Positions 43,845-56,864 of a stretch of 64,000 nucleotides of DNA are shown in pieces. Positions within the stretch are counted from its first letter, which is position 1. Every line of letters begins with the position of its first letter. The stretch covers positions 7,062,224 through 7,126,223 of the forward strand of contig CM068589.1 in assembly GCA_035048485.1 (NCBI GenBank). The letters are read 5' to 3'. Both the position numbers and the translations under genes were made by a program. A model generated the notes under the pieces. It worked only from the letters and a program-made list of their open reading frames with translations, searched no databases and was not told where the DNA came from. This DNA comes from Pteria penguin. Lineage: Eukaryota > Mollusca > Bivalvia > Pterioida > Pteriidae.

Positions 43845-46800
43845 ACACGTATGTATATTCCTTACCCTACACGTATGCATATTCCTTACCGTACACGTAT
43901 GTATATTCCTTACCCTACAAGTATGTATATTCCTTACCCTACACGTATGTATATTCCTTACCCTACACATATGTATATTCTTTGCCCTACACGTATGTAT
44001 ATTCCTTGCCCTACACGTATGTATCTTCCTTACCCTACGCGTAAGTATATTCCTTACCCTACACGTAGGTATATTCCTTACCCTACACGTATGTATATTC
44101 CTTGCCCTACATGTATGTATATTTCTTGCCCTACACGTATGTATATTCCTTACCCTACACGTAAGTATATTCCTTACCCTACACGTATGTATATTCCTTA
44201 CCCTACACGTATGTATATTCCTTACCCTACACGTCACTATATTCCTTGCCCTACACGTAAGTATATTCCTTGCCCTACACGTATGTCTATTCCTTACCCT
44301 ACGCGTAGGTATATTCCTTACCCTACACGTATGTATATTCCTTACCCTACACGTATGTATATTCCTTACCCTACACGTAAGTATATTCCTTGCCCTACAC
44401 GTAAGTATATTCATTGTCCTTCACGTATGTATATTCCTTACCCTACACGTATGTATATTCCTTGCCGTACACAGATGTATATTCCTTGCCCTACACGTAT
44501 GTATATTCCTTGCCCTACACGTATGTATATTCCTTACCCTACACGTAAGTATATTCCTTGCCCTACACGAATGTATATTCCTTGCCCTACACGTATGTAT
44601 ATTTCCTTGCCTTACACGTATGTATATTCCTTGCCCTACACGCATGCATATTCTTTCCCCTACACGTAAGTATATTCCTTACCCTACACGTATGTATATT
44701 CCTTACCCTACACGTATGTATATTCCTGGCCCTACACGTATGTATATTCCTTACCCTACAGGTATGTATATTCCTTGCCCTACACGTGTGTATATTCCTT
44801 ACATACGCGTATGCATAATCCTTACCCTACAGGTATGTATATTCCTTGCCCTACACGTATGTATATTCCTGACCCTACATGTATGTATATTCCTTGCCTT
44901 ACAGGTATGTATATTCCTTACCCTACACGTATGCATATTCCTTGCCCTACACGTAAGTATATTCCTTAACCTACACGTAAGTATATTCCTTGCCCTACAC
45001 GGATGTTTATTCCTTACCCTACACGTAAGTATATTCCTTGCCCTACACGTATGTATATTCCTTGCCCTACATGTATGTATACTCCTTACCTTACACGTAT
45101 GTATATTCCTTGCCCTACACGTATGTTCATTCCTTGCCCTACACGTATGTATATTCCTTGCCCTACACGTATGCATATTCCTTGCCCTACACGTAAGTAT
45201 ATTCCTTACCCTACACGTATGTATATTCCTTGCCCTACACGTATGCATATTCCTTGCCCTACACGTATGTATATTCCTTACCCTACAAGTATGTATATTC
45301 CTTACCCTACACGTATGTATATTCCTTACCCTACACGTAAGTATATTCCTTGCCCTACACGTATGTATATTCCTTACCCTACACGTATGTATATTCCTTG
45401 CCCTACACGTATGTATATTCCTTGCCCTACACGTATGTATATTCCTTACCCTACACGTAAGTATATTCCTTGCCCTACACGTATGTATATTCCTTACCCT
45501 ACACGTATGTATATTCCTTGCCCTACACGTATGTATATTCCTTGCCTTACACGTATGCATATCTCTTCCCCTACACGTATGTATATTCTTTGCCCTACGC
45601 GTATTCATATTCCTTACCCTACACGTATGTATATTCCTTGCCCTACACGTATGCATATTCCTTCCCCTACACGTATGTACATTCCTTGCCCTACACGTAT
45701 GTATATTCCTTACCCTGCACGTATGTATATTCCTTACCCTACACGTATGTATATTCCTTACCCTACACGTATGTATATTCCTTGCCCTACACGTAAGTAT
45801 ATTCCTTACCCTACACGTATGTATATTCCTTACTCTACACGTAAGTATATTCCTTGCCCTACACGTATGTATATTCCTTACCCTACACGTATGTATATTC
45901 CTTACCCTACAAGTATGTATATTCCTTGCCCTACACGTATGCATATTCCTTGCCCTACACGTATGTATATTCCTTACCCTACACGTATGTATATTCCTTG
46001 CCCTACACGTATGTATATTCCTTGCCTTACACGTATGCATATCTCTTCCCCTACACGTATGTATATTCTTTGCCCTACGCGTATTCATATTCCTTACCCT
46101 ACACGTATGTATATTCCTTGCCCTACACGTATGTATATTCCTTGCCCTACACGTATGCATATTCCTTCCCCTACACGTATGTACATTCCTTGCCCTACAC
46201 GTATGTATATTCCTTACCCTGCACGTATGTATATTCCTTACCCTACACGTATGTATATTCCTTACCCTACACGTATGTATATTCCTTGCCCTACACGTAA
46301 GTATATTCCTTACCCTACACGTATGTATATTCCTTACTCTACACGTAAGTATATTCCTTGCCCTACACGTATGTATATTCCTTACCCTACACGTATGTAT
46401 ATTCCTTACCCTACAAGTATGTATATTCCTTGCCCTACACGTATGCATATTCCTTGCCCTATACGTATGCATATTCCTTGCCCTACAAGTATGTATATTC
46501 CTTGCCCTACACGTATGTATATTCCTTACCCTACACGTATGTATATTCCTTACCCTACAAGTATGTATATTCCTTGCCCTACACGTATGTATATTCCTTA
46601 CCCTACACGTAAGTATATTCCTTACCCTACACGTATGTATATTCCTTACCGTACACGTATGTATATTCCTTGCCCTACACGTATGTATTTTCCTTGCCCT
46701 ACACGTATGTATATTCCTTACCCTACACGTATTTATATTTCTTGCCCTACACGTAAGTATATTCCTTACCCTACACGTATGTATATTCCTTACCCTTCAC

Positions 46801-46925
46801 GTCAGTATATTCCTTACCCTACACGTAAGTATATTCCTTGCCCTACACGTATGTATATTCCTTACCCTACACGTAAGTATATTCCGTGCCCTACACGTAT
46901 GTATATTCCGTATCCTACACGTATG
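43845..46925. repeat. 24-bp satellite block, about 128 copies
   Basis: Unit CCCTACACGTATGTATATTC then CTTG or CTTA. A block of about 480-504 bp is duplicated (rare variants at 45541 and 46021, 45713 and 46217). Because 24 is a multiple of 3, several frames stay open for up to 1035 codons; none is a gene. Confidence 0.98.
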
Positions 46926-46929
46926 ACTC

Positions 46930-47149
46930 ACTGGTGAATTTCAGTAAGGTTGTAAGGGATGCAACCTGTCCTCCCCCCCCCCCCTTTTTTTTTTGTCGGA
47001 AAGTTTTACCAAAAAGGTCATTTTCGACCATTTTAGGACCACAACCTCATTTTCCATTCCAGAGCAAATAGTGCAAAACATTAGTCACGGGGGACTGCAA
47101 ATCCCCTTTTAAAATTTGTTAGATCTGCCTACAGCTATGTGTATCATAC
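46930..47149. other. Spacer inside the 24-bp repeat region
   Basis: Includes a C-run followed by a T-run at 46973-46994; otherwise unique. Confidence 0.5.
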
Positions 47150-47256
47150 TTTCCCTACATGTATACAAATTTCTTACCGTACACGTATACATATTTCTTA
47201 CCGTACATGTATGCAAATTTCTTACCGTACATGTATACTTATTTCTTACCGTACAC

Positions 47257-47340
<84 letters not shown>

Positions 47341-47370
47341 CTTACTCTACACGTGTGCACATTCCTAGCA
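47150..47370. repeat. Diverged 24-bp repeats with (TA)n expansion
   Basis: Five copies of CTTACCGTACACGTATACAT type, then about 40 TA repeats (47258-47338), then one more 24-bp-like unit. Confidence 0.93.
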
Positions 47371-47379
47371 TGCTAATAC

Positions 47380-47637
47380 AGAGGGCGCTACGCTACTCTC
47401 CACTTTCCCCTTCTGTTATTGGCTCGAAGCTGTTTTTACGAAATTCTTGTAAAGCTGGGAAAATCCCATTTAATGGTATAAGAGATTTACCTTGTCTACC
47501 AAATGTAAAAACCTTTCTATTACTGTGTTAATCGATGTTTAAAATCTATTTTACCATTAAATGGGATTTTCCCAGTTTTGTAAAAAGCGCTTCGAGCCAA
47601 TAACGTAGGGAAAGCAGAGAGCAGCGTAGCGCCCTCT
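47380..47637. mobile_element. 258-bp MITE with ~95-bp terminal inverted repeats
   Basis: Starts AGAGGGCGCTACGCTACTCT and ends with the complement AGAGCAGCGTAGCGCCCTCT. Inner arms AATCCCATTTAATGGTA and TACCATTAAATGGGATT. ATAC flanks both sides (47376-47379, 47638-47641). Confidence 0.88.
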
Positions 47638-47641
47638 ATAC

Positions 47642-48334
47642 GAGAGATTGGCATCCTTCCCGCACACGTATATATATATATTTCGAACCCGAAACCACTT
47701 CTGGGGTAAACTGGACTGTATCACTTGCCCTTGTACGAACAGTTAATTTTCATATATTTCCCCAGTTACATGAATTAAACAACTTTAATACCTCCGCAAC
47801 ACTGACCCTTTTTTATTCTATTTTATTCTATTGTTTTAATGACGAAAAAACTTGTCTCGGTCTTCTAAACTCATCTAAAATCCGCCATTGATCACGTGGA
47901 TTAATTAAAATGTCCACTCTAGTAATGAGTAGATTAAAAGACAAATATATGACGTGAACTTTTGTCCATTATGTGCGACATTACCATTTTTATCAAACAC
48001 CTTGTTATATAACCCCTCTTCTCCAATATTTGCTCCTTATAATAGCAAGTTACTTTATCATACAGGTGAGATGAACCCAAAGATGAACCCTAGCGCTGTT
48101 TTCTAGATATTTATGTATCATTCCACCCCTTCATCATAAAAGAGCCACTTATGAAATCGTCAACCAATCTATCGGGAACCACCTTTTATCTACCACCGCC
48201 CATACCTTTTAATTTGTTCTGCCCGTTTTTCGGGAACCACCTTTCATGTACCACCACTCAAACTTTCTTATTTGTTCCAGCTATCACTACAAAACCTTCT
48301 AATTTCACCTGTTCGCATATTTTACATCTGATGG
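47642..48334. other. Non-coding stretch
   Basis: Begins with another 24-bp repeat remnant (CACACGTATATATAT), then unique DNA. Confidence 0.5.
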
Positions 48335-48840
48335 AACACACCATCAACCCGGTTCAACACCCTACTTGTCCGATCTCCACTTACCCGAACCGATATCTTA
48401 GACCTCCGAAACATTATTCTACACGCCCAACCAAAAATACTACACGCCCCAACCTATATCTTACATGCCGGAACCGATATCCTATTCTCTCGACCCGAAA
48501 TCTTACTAGTTCGATTCGATATCCTCGGCCGGTTTTATATCATACAAACCAGAAATGTTATCCTGCTCGCTCGACCATAAATTCTACTCGCCAAATCCGA
48601 TATCTTTACACACCCGACCCGATATCTCACACGCCCGAAACCGATGTCTTACAAACCTGAGCCGTTCTCCTACTCGCCCGACTATGAATCCTCTTTGCCC
48701 AAACCGATATCTTGCAAGCCCAAACCAATATCTTACACACTCTAACCGAATCCGTATCTTACACTTTTGAACCGATATCTTACTCGCCCGATCCGATATC
48801 TTACACGTTCGAACCGGTATCCTACTAGCTCGATCTTACG
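48335..48840. repeat. Degenerate tandem repeat, ~23-bp unit
   Basis: CGCCCGAACCGATATCTTAC recurs about 20 times with drift. The ORF of 169 codons across it is an artefact. Confidence 0.85.
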
Positions 48841-50224
48841 CATCCGGGCTCGCAGGAACCCACACTCTTTCATCAAGGTAAACATCAACGTTTTTACAAA
48901 CCACGCTTATTAATAACTTCGAAACAGAATGCTCTTGTAGATAGCTGGGTCGTAGTTTATGTCAGGTGACAGTCCTATTTTCCGAACATTTTTCGGACAT
49001 CTGGGTATTTTAGTAGATCTCATGCTATTCATTATGAAGGTGTTCGGCCTTGGGACAAATAGCTCCCTAGCTACTTATAGCGAATGCGTTATACAACAGG
49101 TAAATCTGAGCAACGTAATTCCGCTATGATAAGAAGAATAGAATATAAGAAGCATAAATGACAGCAAAGTAACAGATCACTCATGATTATCTCTCACACT
49201 ACAAGCTGCGAAAGCCTTGACATCTTCACTCTAATAAAACACAAAGACGACCTGGAATTCGGACACAAAGAGAAATAAAGGAGATGGTATCCTCTCTAAG
49301 TACAAAAAAATCTGATAATCAGGAACCGAGCGAATGATCACCTACTAGGCAGAATATAGGTCAGTCCATTGTGAGTTTTGAGACGACCCCTCAAACAGCT
49401 GATCGTAATATTTGTTTCTTACCGGGATGAATGGACACCGAATAGTTGACATCGGTAGTAATAAAATAAAATTAGAATAGAAAGGAAATGGACAGCATAT
49501 GTGACCAGGATGGTAAATCATGTCCGGTGATACTTATACAAGGTAAGTGCAAATTTTCCTTTGATTGATTGAAAATGAAATTAAATCGATCTTTAGATAT
49601 ATGCGACAGGTATAAATTTATATCAAAATATTGGGAAAAAATTAATTGTAATTTGTTAAATCAGTTATTGTTTTCAATAAATTTTCTAATTTTGAAATAT
49701 GTATCACAGTAAGATCGGAACTACTGCAGTTAAAGAGCCCCACTTGTTCGTATTTTATAAACTAATGGTCAAAATACTATGATATTGAAAGTGCACATAA
49801 CTGAACTCTCTCTCTCTCTCTCTTTCTCTCCCCAACCCCCTCTCGTCCTTTTCAGTCTTTTCTTGTCATCTCTTGCTTCTCTAATAGTTTCCCCGATCGA
49901 TCGATGTACTACTATATTGTTATCTAGAGCGATCGTTATTAGATCTGAAACGTGAAGGGTGGCGTGTGATATGTGGGCATTAACGATATCATTCACTGCA
50001 GCCTACCATATCTTTCTCCCTCCATGTCACCTCTCTGCAAAGGGCATTTTAGGTGGACATTTTCTATGGCCTGCTCTCTATAATTTTCCGGCCAATGGCG
50101 GACGGGGGTGGCTCGTACGCTCCATTTCCACTCAAGATTATCAGAATACAAAATTTGTCATAAATCATTTCCTCCTTTCGTGCGCAGTCCCTGTTCATAA
50201 TCATTGATTGAATCATGTCACCCT
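48841..50224. other. Non-coding stretch with (CT)n
   Basis: (CT)n at 49806-49832. No supported gene. Confidence 0.5.
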
Positions 50225-50960
50225 TTCTTTATGTTATCAACAATTCATGTCATCTCTTTATGTCACCCTCTTTTAATGTCACCCGTACTTCATGTCACCC
50301 TCTATATGCCAACCTCTATATGTCAACCGTACTACATGCCACCCCTTTTCCATGTCACCCGTATTGTATGTCACTCTCTTCATGTCACCCGTACTACATG
50401 TCACCCTCTCTCCATGTCACCCGTACTGCATGTCACCCTCTCTTAATGTCATTACATGACACGTACTACATGACACCCGTACTACATGACACCTGTACTA
50501 CATGACACCCGTACTATATGACACCTGTACTACATGACACCTGTACTACATGACATCTGTACTACATGACACTTGTACTACATGACACCTGTACTATGTG
50601 ACACCTGTACTACATGACACCCGAACTATATGACATCTGTACTATTTGTCACCCATACTACATGACACGCGCACTACATGTCACCCATACTACATGGCAC
50701 CTGTACTACATGACACCCGTACTACATGACACCTGTACTACACGTCACCCGTACTACATGTTACCCGTGTCACATGTCACCCGTACTTCATGTCATCCTC
50801 TCTTCAATCACCTCATCATGTCAGCTGTATTCCATGTCATACTTTTCATGTCACCCGTACTAGATGTCACTTTCTTTTCCTGTCACCCTCATTTCGTGTC
50901 AGTATCTCTTCATGTCACCTGTTGTTCATGTCAGCATCTCTTTGTGTCACCATTACTCTA
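50225..50960. repeat. Minisatellite, 16-bp unit
   Basis: GACACCTGTACTACAT and TGTCACCCGTACTACA variants. ORFs across it are artefacts. Confidence 0.93.
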
Positions 50961-51579
50961 CGCCACATCTTTTATTCCCATTTTATTTTTCTCTCTACAC
51001 CTCTTTCCTTTCGTTTTAAACTTGCAATGCAACATTTCCATCCCGCCAATACATTAACACCCGCCTATACTTTCCCATCGCGTATATACAGTCCCATCCC
51101 CTCTTTACTTTCCCATTCTGCCTATACTTTCCCATCTCGCTTATACGTTCACATCCCGCCTGTATTTTTTATCTCATGTGTTTCTATCATTATGTCGCCA
51201 TGTTCCATCATAAAACATTCGAGGTTGCTTTTTCCGAACATGAGACGAAAAGCCCCGGGAAAGTGCGAGTGTACTTCCCCATCCTTCTTAGACGAAAATT
51301 TACTACGGTAGCAAGCTATTTAGCCACCTTATTGTAACGCCGATGTACTCTCTGGTTGTTCCCCCTTATTTATCTCAAGGTGAGTTGACGACGGTAGCGT
51401 TGATACGAGAGAGATTCAGACTGAGACATGATTGAGTTTTCACTGAATGAATTATTTTGTTGTAATGTTTTGGAAAAAAAAAACTGAGGAGGAATTATCT
51501 GTCCTTAGCCAAGTTAGTGGACTGAGATTCGACTCCAGCATATTTGAAAATATTCAGGTGAATACACCGTTGGTAACGT
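50961..51579. other. Non-coding stretch
   Basis: A few TTTCCCATC-type short repeats near 51070-51160. Nothing else. Confidence 0.5.
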
Positions 51580-51820
51580 AAAAAATCAAAACTGTAATTC
51601 AATGCTCTTGCTAACGTTTCGGCCGAAGCCTTCATCAACGTGATGAATACATAGCGATGATTGTAAAAGTCAGCAAATCCGAAAAAATCCAAAACACAGT
51701 TGGATGTTTTTCGGATTTGTTGATTTTTACAATCATCGCTATGTAGTTCAGAGAATATATTCATCACCCTGATGAAGGCTTCGGCCGAAACGTTAGCAAG
51801 AGCATTGAATAACAGTTTTT
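51580..51820. mobile_element. Fold-back element with hammerhead-like cores
   Basis: Arms of about 100 bp: CAATGCTCTTGCTAACGTTT at the left, the complement AAACGTTAGCAAGAGCATTG at the right. The right arm has CTGATGA (51769-51775), a GGC-TTCG-GCC hairpin and GAAAC (51787-51791). The left arm carries the same on minus with TTGATGA. Confidence 0.85.
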
Positions 51821-51879
51821 ATAGTGTTTATTCCCTTTTGAATCAAATGAACAGAATGTAATATTTTGTTGTAATACCA

Positions 51880-52060
51880 AGACATTGTGCGATATGCTAA
51901 GATATAGTGCGACATGCTGAGAGATATTATTACATGCTAAAACATAGTACGGCATGCTAAGACATAGTGCGACATGATGAAATATAGTGCGACATGATAA
52001 GACTTAGTACGATACGCAAAGACAGTGCGACATGCTATGACATAGTACGACATTGAATAT
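51880..52060. repeat. Minisatellite, ~20-bp unit
   Basis: About 9 copies of GACATAGTGCGACATGCTAA. Confidence 0.92.
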
Positions 52061-52184
52061 CATTTATTGTTTCGCTTAAAGTAATTAGTGCAGTTCTGGG
52101 AACAATCGTAAATACTCGGTCATTTTCTTAATCGAACCGGAATTCCATGTTTGAATTCTAGTTGTATTTTAAAAGTTTTGTTTG

Positions 52185-52230
52185 TTTTTTATTTTATTTT
52201 ATTTTATTTTTATTTTTATTTTATTTTTGG
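52185..52230. repeat. (TTTTA)n microsatellite
   Basis: Pentanucleotide run. Confidence 0.95.
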
Positions 52231-52413
52231 TAGAGTTTTCCTTTTCGTTTTATATTTTTGGTAAGGGATGGAGTGGGGAAGCTAAAGACTGTTTCTACAA
52301 TTAAAGGATGATTGAACTGTAGCTGACTAATGACGTCATATGAGACCTCCTCATCCTTCTAAAAGAGGAGGTTTGTCGTCTGCATCTCTGCGTCAAATCC
52401 TCTACTCACTGCA

Positions 52414-52516
52414 GACCATGCAATGTACGACTCAAGACTTTCCTACACTAATGGCTCTATATATTCTTCACACGAAAGTTCGGACACATCTCAGGAATTT
52501 TGTTTGGAACTCCTCG
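52414..52516 (+). other. Exon-like block, possible first coding exon
   Basis: CTCTACTCACTGCAG precedes ACCATGCAATG, and a GTAAGC donor follows at 52517. The second ATG (52423) opens a Ser-rich frame MYDSRLSYTNGSIYSSHESS ending FCLELL at the donor. The first ATG opens a different frame. No partner exon found in the window; identity unknown. Confidence 0.3.
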
Positions 52517-54459
52517 TAAGCTATGACAATATGTTGTTATTTAGTATTGTCAAGTTCTTCGGTACCAGTGTTGCTAGGCCCGGCCTCTCCTTCAACTGGA
52601 CTGAACCGGTTTCATTTCAAAACAAATCGAACTTCAGCCTGCTGGCTGTCATCTACTTATGAATTATAAATAATTTAGAGGAGATCGAGAGAAAATGTAG
52701 GTCATTGTCTCGAGGGGGTGTGAAGTCCACAACAGAACATCAGCCAATGTCCGACTCGCGCTGTTTTTATTTTAGACGACACCAACCCTATGTAGGTTTG
52801 ATACATGTTTAAATTTATTATCTTTTTACATCCACCCTATTTTCAGTACATTGGCGACTTTCTGACAGTTTCTTGTCGGTATTTCAAACAATATTACGGC
52901 AATGCTGATGGGTATTTTACATCTTAATGTGTGTACACGGATCCCGCTTACGTTACCATGTGCTTACAGCACTGAAAATCATTCATATCTGTTGTATATT
53001 TCTTTGTATGAGGATCTCACTTGGACTTTATATGAGAGACATTACGGTTTGCGGTGGACGGTATATAGAAAATACATCTTTGATATTTAATGGTGAAAGG
53101 TGACTAGTATTGACGAGAACTTCATTTAGACGTCAAGATCCGAAAAATTACGTAATATAAAGTTCTTGCGAGTAAATGGTGATCTGTCACGCGTATAGCT
53201 TTATGAAGGCAGTAGGAAAATCATGAATCTCTTAAAGAGTGGCCAAGCCGCAAACGAAGAATCAAATAAGAACCCTATGTCCTTTTTCAAGTGTTCAAAC
53301 AATCTCTCTACAGCATAGCATTGTAACGTCGTTCTGTAACTTTTATCCAAAACAAGTCCTATTTTTCATTTCCGCAGGTGCGATTTCAAGTAATTCAGTA
53401 CGGTAGTAAAAAAGGTAGATTTGATGTTACATCCGTATAGCAACCTTCTCCAATAAATCGGAAACGCATTTACTTCCTGGCCGACTTTATAGCGACTTAC
53501 TCAGATTTCAATGTCAACATGTCAGCTGGTTATTTTTAACATAGCCGTCTGAGAGAAGGTTTGACAAGAAAATGCCACGGTAAGAATCGAACAAAGGCAA
53601 ATGGCTGCCAAGCCCGGGGATTCTAGCAGTAAGTACTGCATATTTTGTTTCTTAAATTCAATATTCTTCAAAATTATTTCTTCAGCATCACATGGTGACG
53701 GCACCATTGTCGGTGCTGACCTATATGTATATAAGTCAATAAGAAAAGGGTCATGAATACGGTAGTACTTTATGGGAATACATAGTCGATGATAATTTGT
53801 CAAATTGTTATGAACGCATGCTATACGACATAACGAACTCTTGATTAAAATTAGCACTGGACAAAAAGGTTTTCTCTCATCTCGATAGGATAGTCAGGGA
53901 TGTCGACATTGAACAAAAACTTTGCTGACAGGGTTTTTACTCATCCCGTGACGTCTGTATATTCATGAGTGTTTAAGAAGTTGCATCTCTGATATTTTAG
54001 GGGTTAAATTTCATTCCCTGTACTCATCATAGCGCTCTCAGTGGAGTAAGAAGACCATTATTTCAAGGATAACATCTCTAACCTTGATCACTTAATTCTC
54101 TACGTCCGCGATGGTGACCTAAAGTGGACGTCCGTGTCATTATCTCCTCTGGCACGTGATTCCTTATTGCCATGGCGACGAGGAAATTTGCAGTCACAGG
54201 TCAAAATATGGATCTTACTTTCTGCACTAGTATTGCACTGAATGCTCCCATGTCACATAGAAGTCAAATGAATGGACGTGACGTTAACTACCTATACTGC
54301 ATACTAACAAATCCCCATGTTACTTCCTATTTACTATCGTAAGTTATATATGTACATTCTTGGAACTGCGCGACCAGAATGCGTAGGAATCCATCCAACC
54401 TTTTCTGTCGTACATCTTTCCCGTTTTCTGTTCTCGTTTTTCTTAACACTTCCCACTAT
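52517..54459. other. Non-coding stretch
   Basis: Chance ORFs only (for example 52902-53090, 53522-53857 minus); no splice context or motifs. Confidence 0.45.
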
Positions 54460-54949
54460 AGACTTGGTAAAGCTCTTGATTTTACTTCTTTTCCCTCATT
54501 CTTCCCATTGCTGACTTGGTTAAGCGCTTGGCTTCACTTTTTCCCTCACTCTTCTCGCTATAGACTTGGTTAAGCGCTTGGCTTTACTCAGTTGTTTTCC
54601 CACAATCTTGGATGAGCGCCGTGACTTTACTTGTTTTCCCTCTCTCTTCCCGTAGGAGAAATGGTAAAGTGCTTTGTTTTACTGGTTTTTCTGTACCCTA
54701 CACGCAGAATACTTGGTTAAACGCTTTTGTTTACTGGTTTTTCCGTACCCTACACGCAGAATACTTGGTTAAACGCTTTGGTTTACTGGTTTTTCTGTGC
54801 CCTACACGCAGAATACTTGGTGAAACGCTTTGGTTTACTGATTTTTCCGTACCCTACTCGCAGAATACTTGGTTAAACGCTTTTGTTTACTGGTTTTTCA
54901 GTATCCTACACGCAGAATATTGGTTAAATGCTTTGGTTTACTGGTTTTT
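54460..54949 (+). repeat. ~52-bp array containing the SINE A-box
   Basis: Copies of ACTTGGTTAAACGCTTTGGT and TTACTGGTTTTTCCGTACCC, TACACGCAGAAT. The first copies read TTGGTTAAGCGCTTGGCTT, like the head of the SINE at 57165. Confidence 0.85.
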
Positions 54950-56850
54950 AGCTCTACTGGTCTCGACCAGTCGAGCTCATGCGATGGTCCTTCGTCCGTT
55001 GTCCGGCCGTCCGGACGTCCGGCCGTCCGTCCGTAAACAATTTTTTGTTCCCTCTTCTCCTCTGAAGGTATATACCCCAGAGACCTTATTATGGGTTCTT
55101 CTTGTTGGGTAGGTGGTCTAGTTGTGCATGTGCAATTTTGGTCCAGTTCCGACCCCTTGGGGGCCCACAAAAGGGCGTGGTCCCAAAATCTTGTTCCCTC
55201 TTCTTCTCTGATTGTATATATCCCAGAGACCTAATTATGGTCTCATCATGTTTTGTAGCTGGTCTAGTTGTGCATGTGCAATTTTGGTCCGGTCCGGACC
55301 CCCTGGGGCCCCTACAAAAGGGGCGTGGTCCCAAAATCTTGTTCCCTTTTCATTTCTGAAGGTATATATCATAGAGACCTAATTATGGTCTCATTTTGTT
55401 ATATAGGTGGTCTAGTTGTGCATGTGCAATTTTGGTACGGTCCGGACCCCCTGGGCTCCCAGAAAGGGGCGTGGTCCCAAAATCTTGTTCCCTCTTCTAT
55501 TCTTAAGGTATATGTCCCAGAGACCTAATTATGGTCTCATCATGTTTGGTATGTGATCTAGTTGTGCATTTATTATTTTGGCCTGGTCCGCCCCCCCCCC
55601 CCTTGGGGTCCTACAAAAGGGCGTGGTCCCAAATTCTTGTTCCCTCTTCTATCCTTAAGGTATATGTCCCAGAGACCTAATTATGGTCTCATTTTGTTGG
55701 ATAGGTGGTCTAGTTGTGCATGTGCAATTTTGGTCTAGTCCGGACCCCCTGGGACCCCACAAAGGGGCGTGGTCACAAAATCTTGTTCCCTCTTCTATTC
55801 TTAAGGTATATGTCCCAGAGACCTAATTATGGTCTCATCATGTTTGGTATGTGATCTAGTTGTGCATTTATTATTTTGGCCTGTTCCGCCCCCCCCCCCC
55901 CTCTCGGGGTCCCACAAAAGGGCGTGGTCCCAAATTCTTGTTCCCTCTTCTATCCTTAAGGTATATGTCCCAGAGACCTAATTATGGTCTCATTTTGTTG
56001 GATAGGTGGTGTAGTTGTGCATGTGCAATTTTGGTCCGGTCCAGACCCCCTGGGACCCCACAAAGGGGCGTGGTCCCAAAATCTTGTTCCCTCTTCTTTT
56101 CTTAAGGTATATGTCCCAGAGACCTAATTATGGTCTAATCATGTTTGGTATGTGATCTAGTTGTGCATGTATAATTTTGGTGCAGTCTGGACCCCCTGGG
56201 GTCCCACAAACGGGTGTGGTCCCAAAATCTTGTTCCCTCTTTTTCTCTGAAGGTATATATCCTAGAGACCTAATTATGGTCTCATTTTGTTGGATAGGTG
56301 GTGTAGTTGTGCATGTGCAATTTTGGACCAGTTTGGACCTCCTTGGGCCCCACAGGGGGCGTGGTCCCAAAATCTTGTTCCCTCTTCTTTTCTGAAGGTA
56401 TATGTCCCAGAGACCTAATTATAGTCTCATCATGATTGATATGTGATGTAGTTGTGCATGTATAAGTTTGGTCCAGTCCGGACCCCCTTGGGTCCCACAA
56501 AGGGGTGTGGTCCCAAAATCTTGTTCCCTCTTTTTCTTTGAAAGTATATAGCCTAGAGACCTAATTATGGTCTCCTTTTGTTGGATAGGTGGTGTAATTG
56601 TGCATGTGCAATTTTGGACCAGTTTGGACCCCCTGGGGCCCCACAAAGGGGCATGGTCCCAAAATCTTGTTCCCACTTCTTCTCTTATTGTATATGTCTG
56701 TGAGACTTAATTATGATCTCATCATGTTTGGTAGGTGGTCTAGTTGTCTATGTGCAATACAAAACATACATGTGTGATCCAAATATATTTTTACCCCTTC
56801 TTCTCTGAAGGTAAATTGTTGTTTGAGTAGAGGATAACAGTAGAGCTCCA
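54950..56850. mobile_element. Pearl-like element: terminal repeats around a 147-bp tandem core
   Basis: AGCTCTACTG at the left and CAGTAGAGCT at the right enclose a GTCCG-rich leader (54995-55035) and about 11 core copies (55040-56740): TATATGTCCCAGAGACCTAA, TTATGGTCTCATTTTGTTGG, AGTTGTGCATGTGCAATTTT, GGGGCGTGGTCCCAAAATCT. Core spacing is 146-152 bp. It splits the 52-bp array. Confidence 0.7.
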
Positions 56851-56864
56851 GTCTCGACAGAGAC

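Noticed and set aside
43719..46937. ORFs of 316-1035 codons on both strands
   Set aside because: They lie in the 24-bp satellite. The unit is a multiple of three and free of stops in several frames, so the peptides only echo the repeat.
48151..48660. ORF of 169 codons
   Set aside because: Mostly a degenerate 23-bp repeat; low-complexity Thr/Pro/Tyr peptide with no splice context.
50204..51311. Overlapping His/Thr-rich ORFs of up to 173 codons
   Set aside because: Produced by the 16-bp array and its flank.
54612..56676. Several ORFs of 70-166 codons on both strands
   Set aside because: They follow the 52-bp and 147-bp repeat units.
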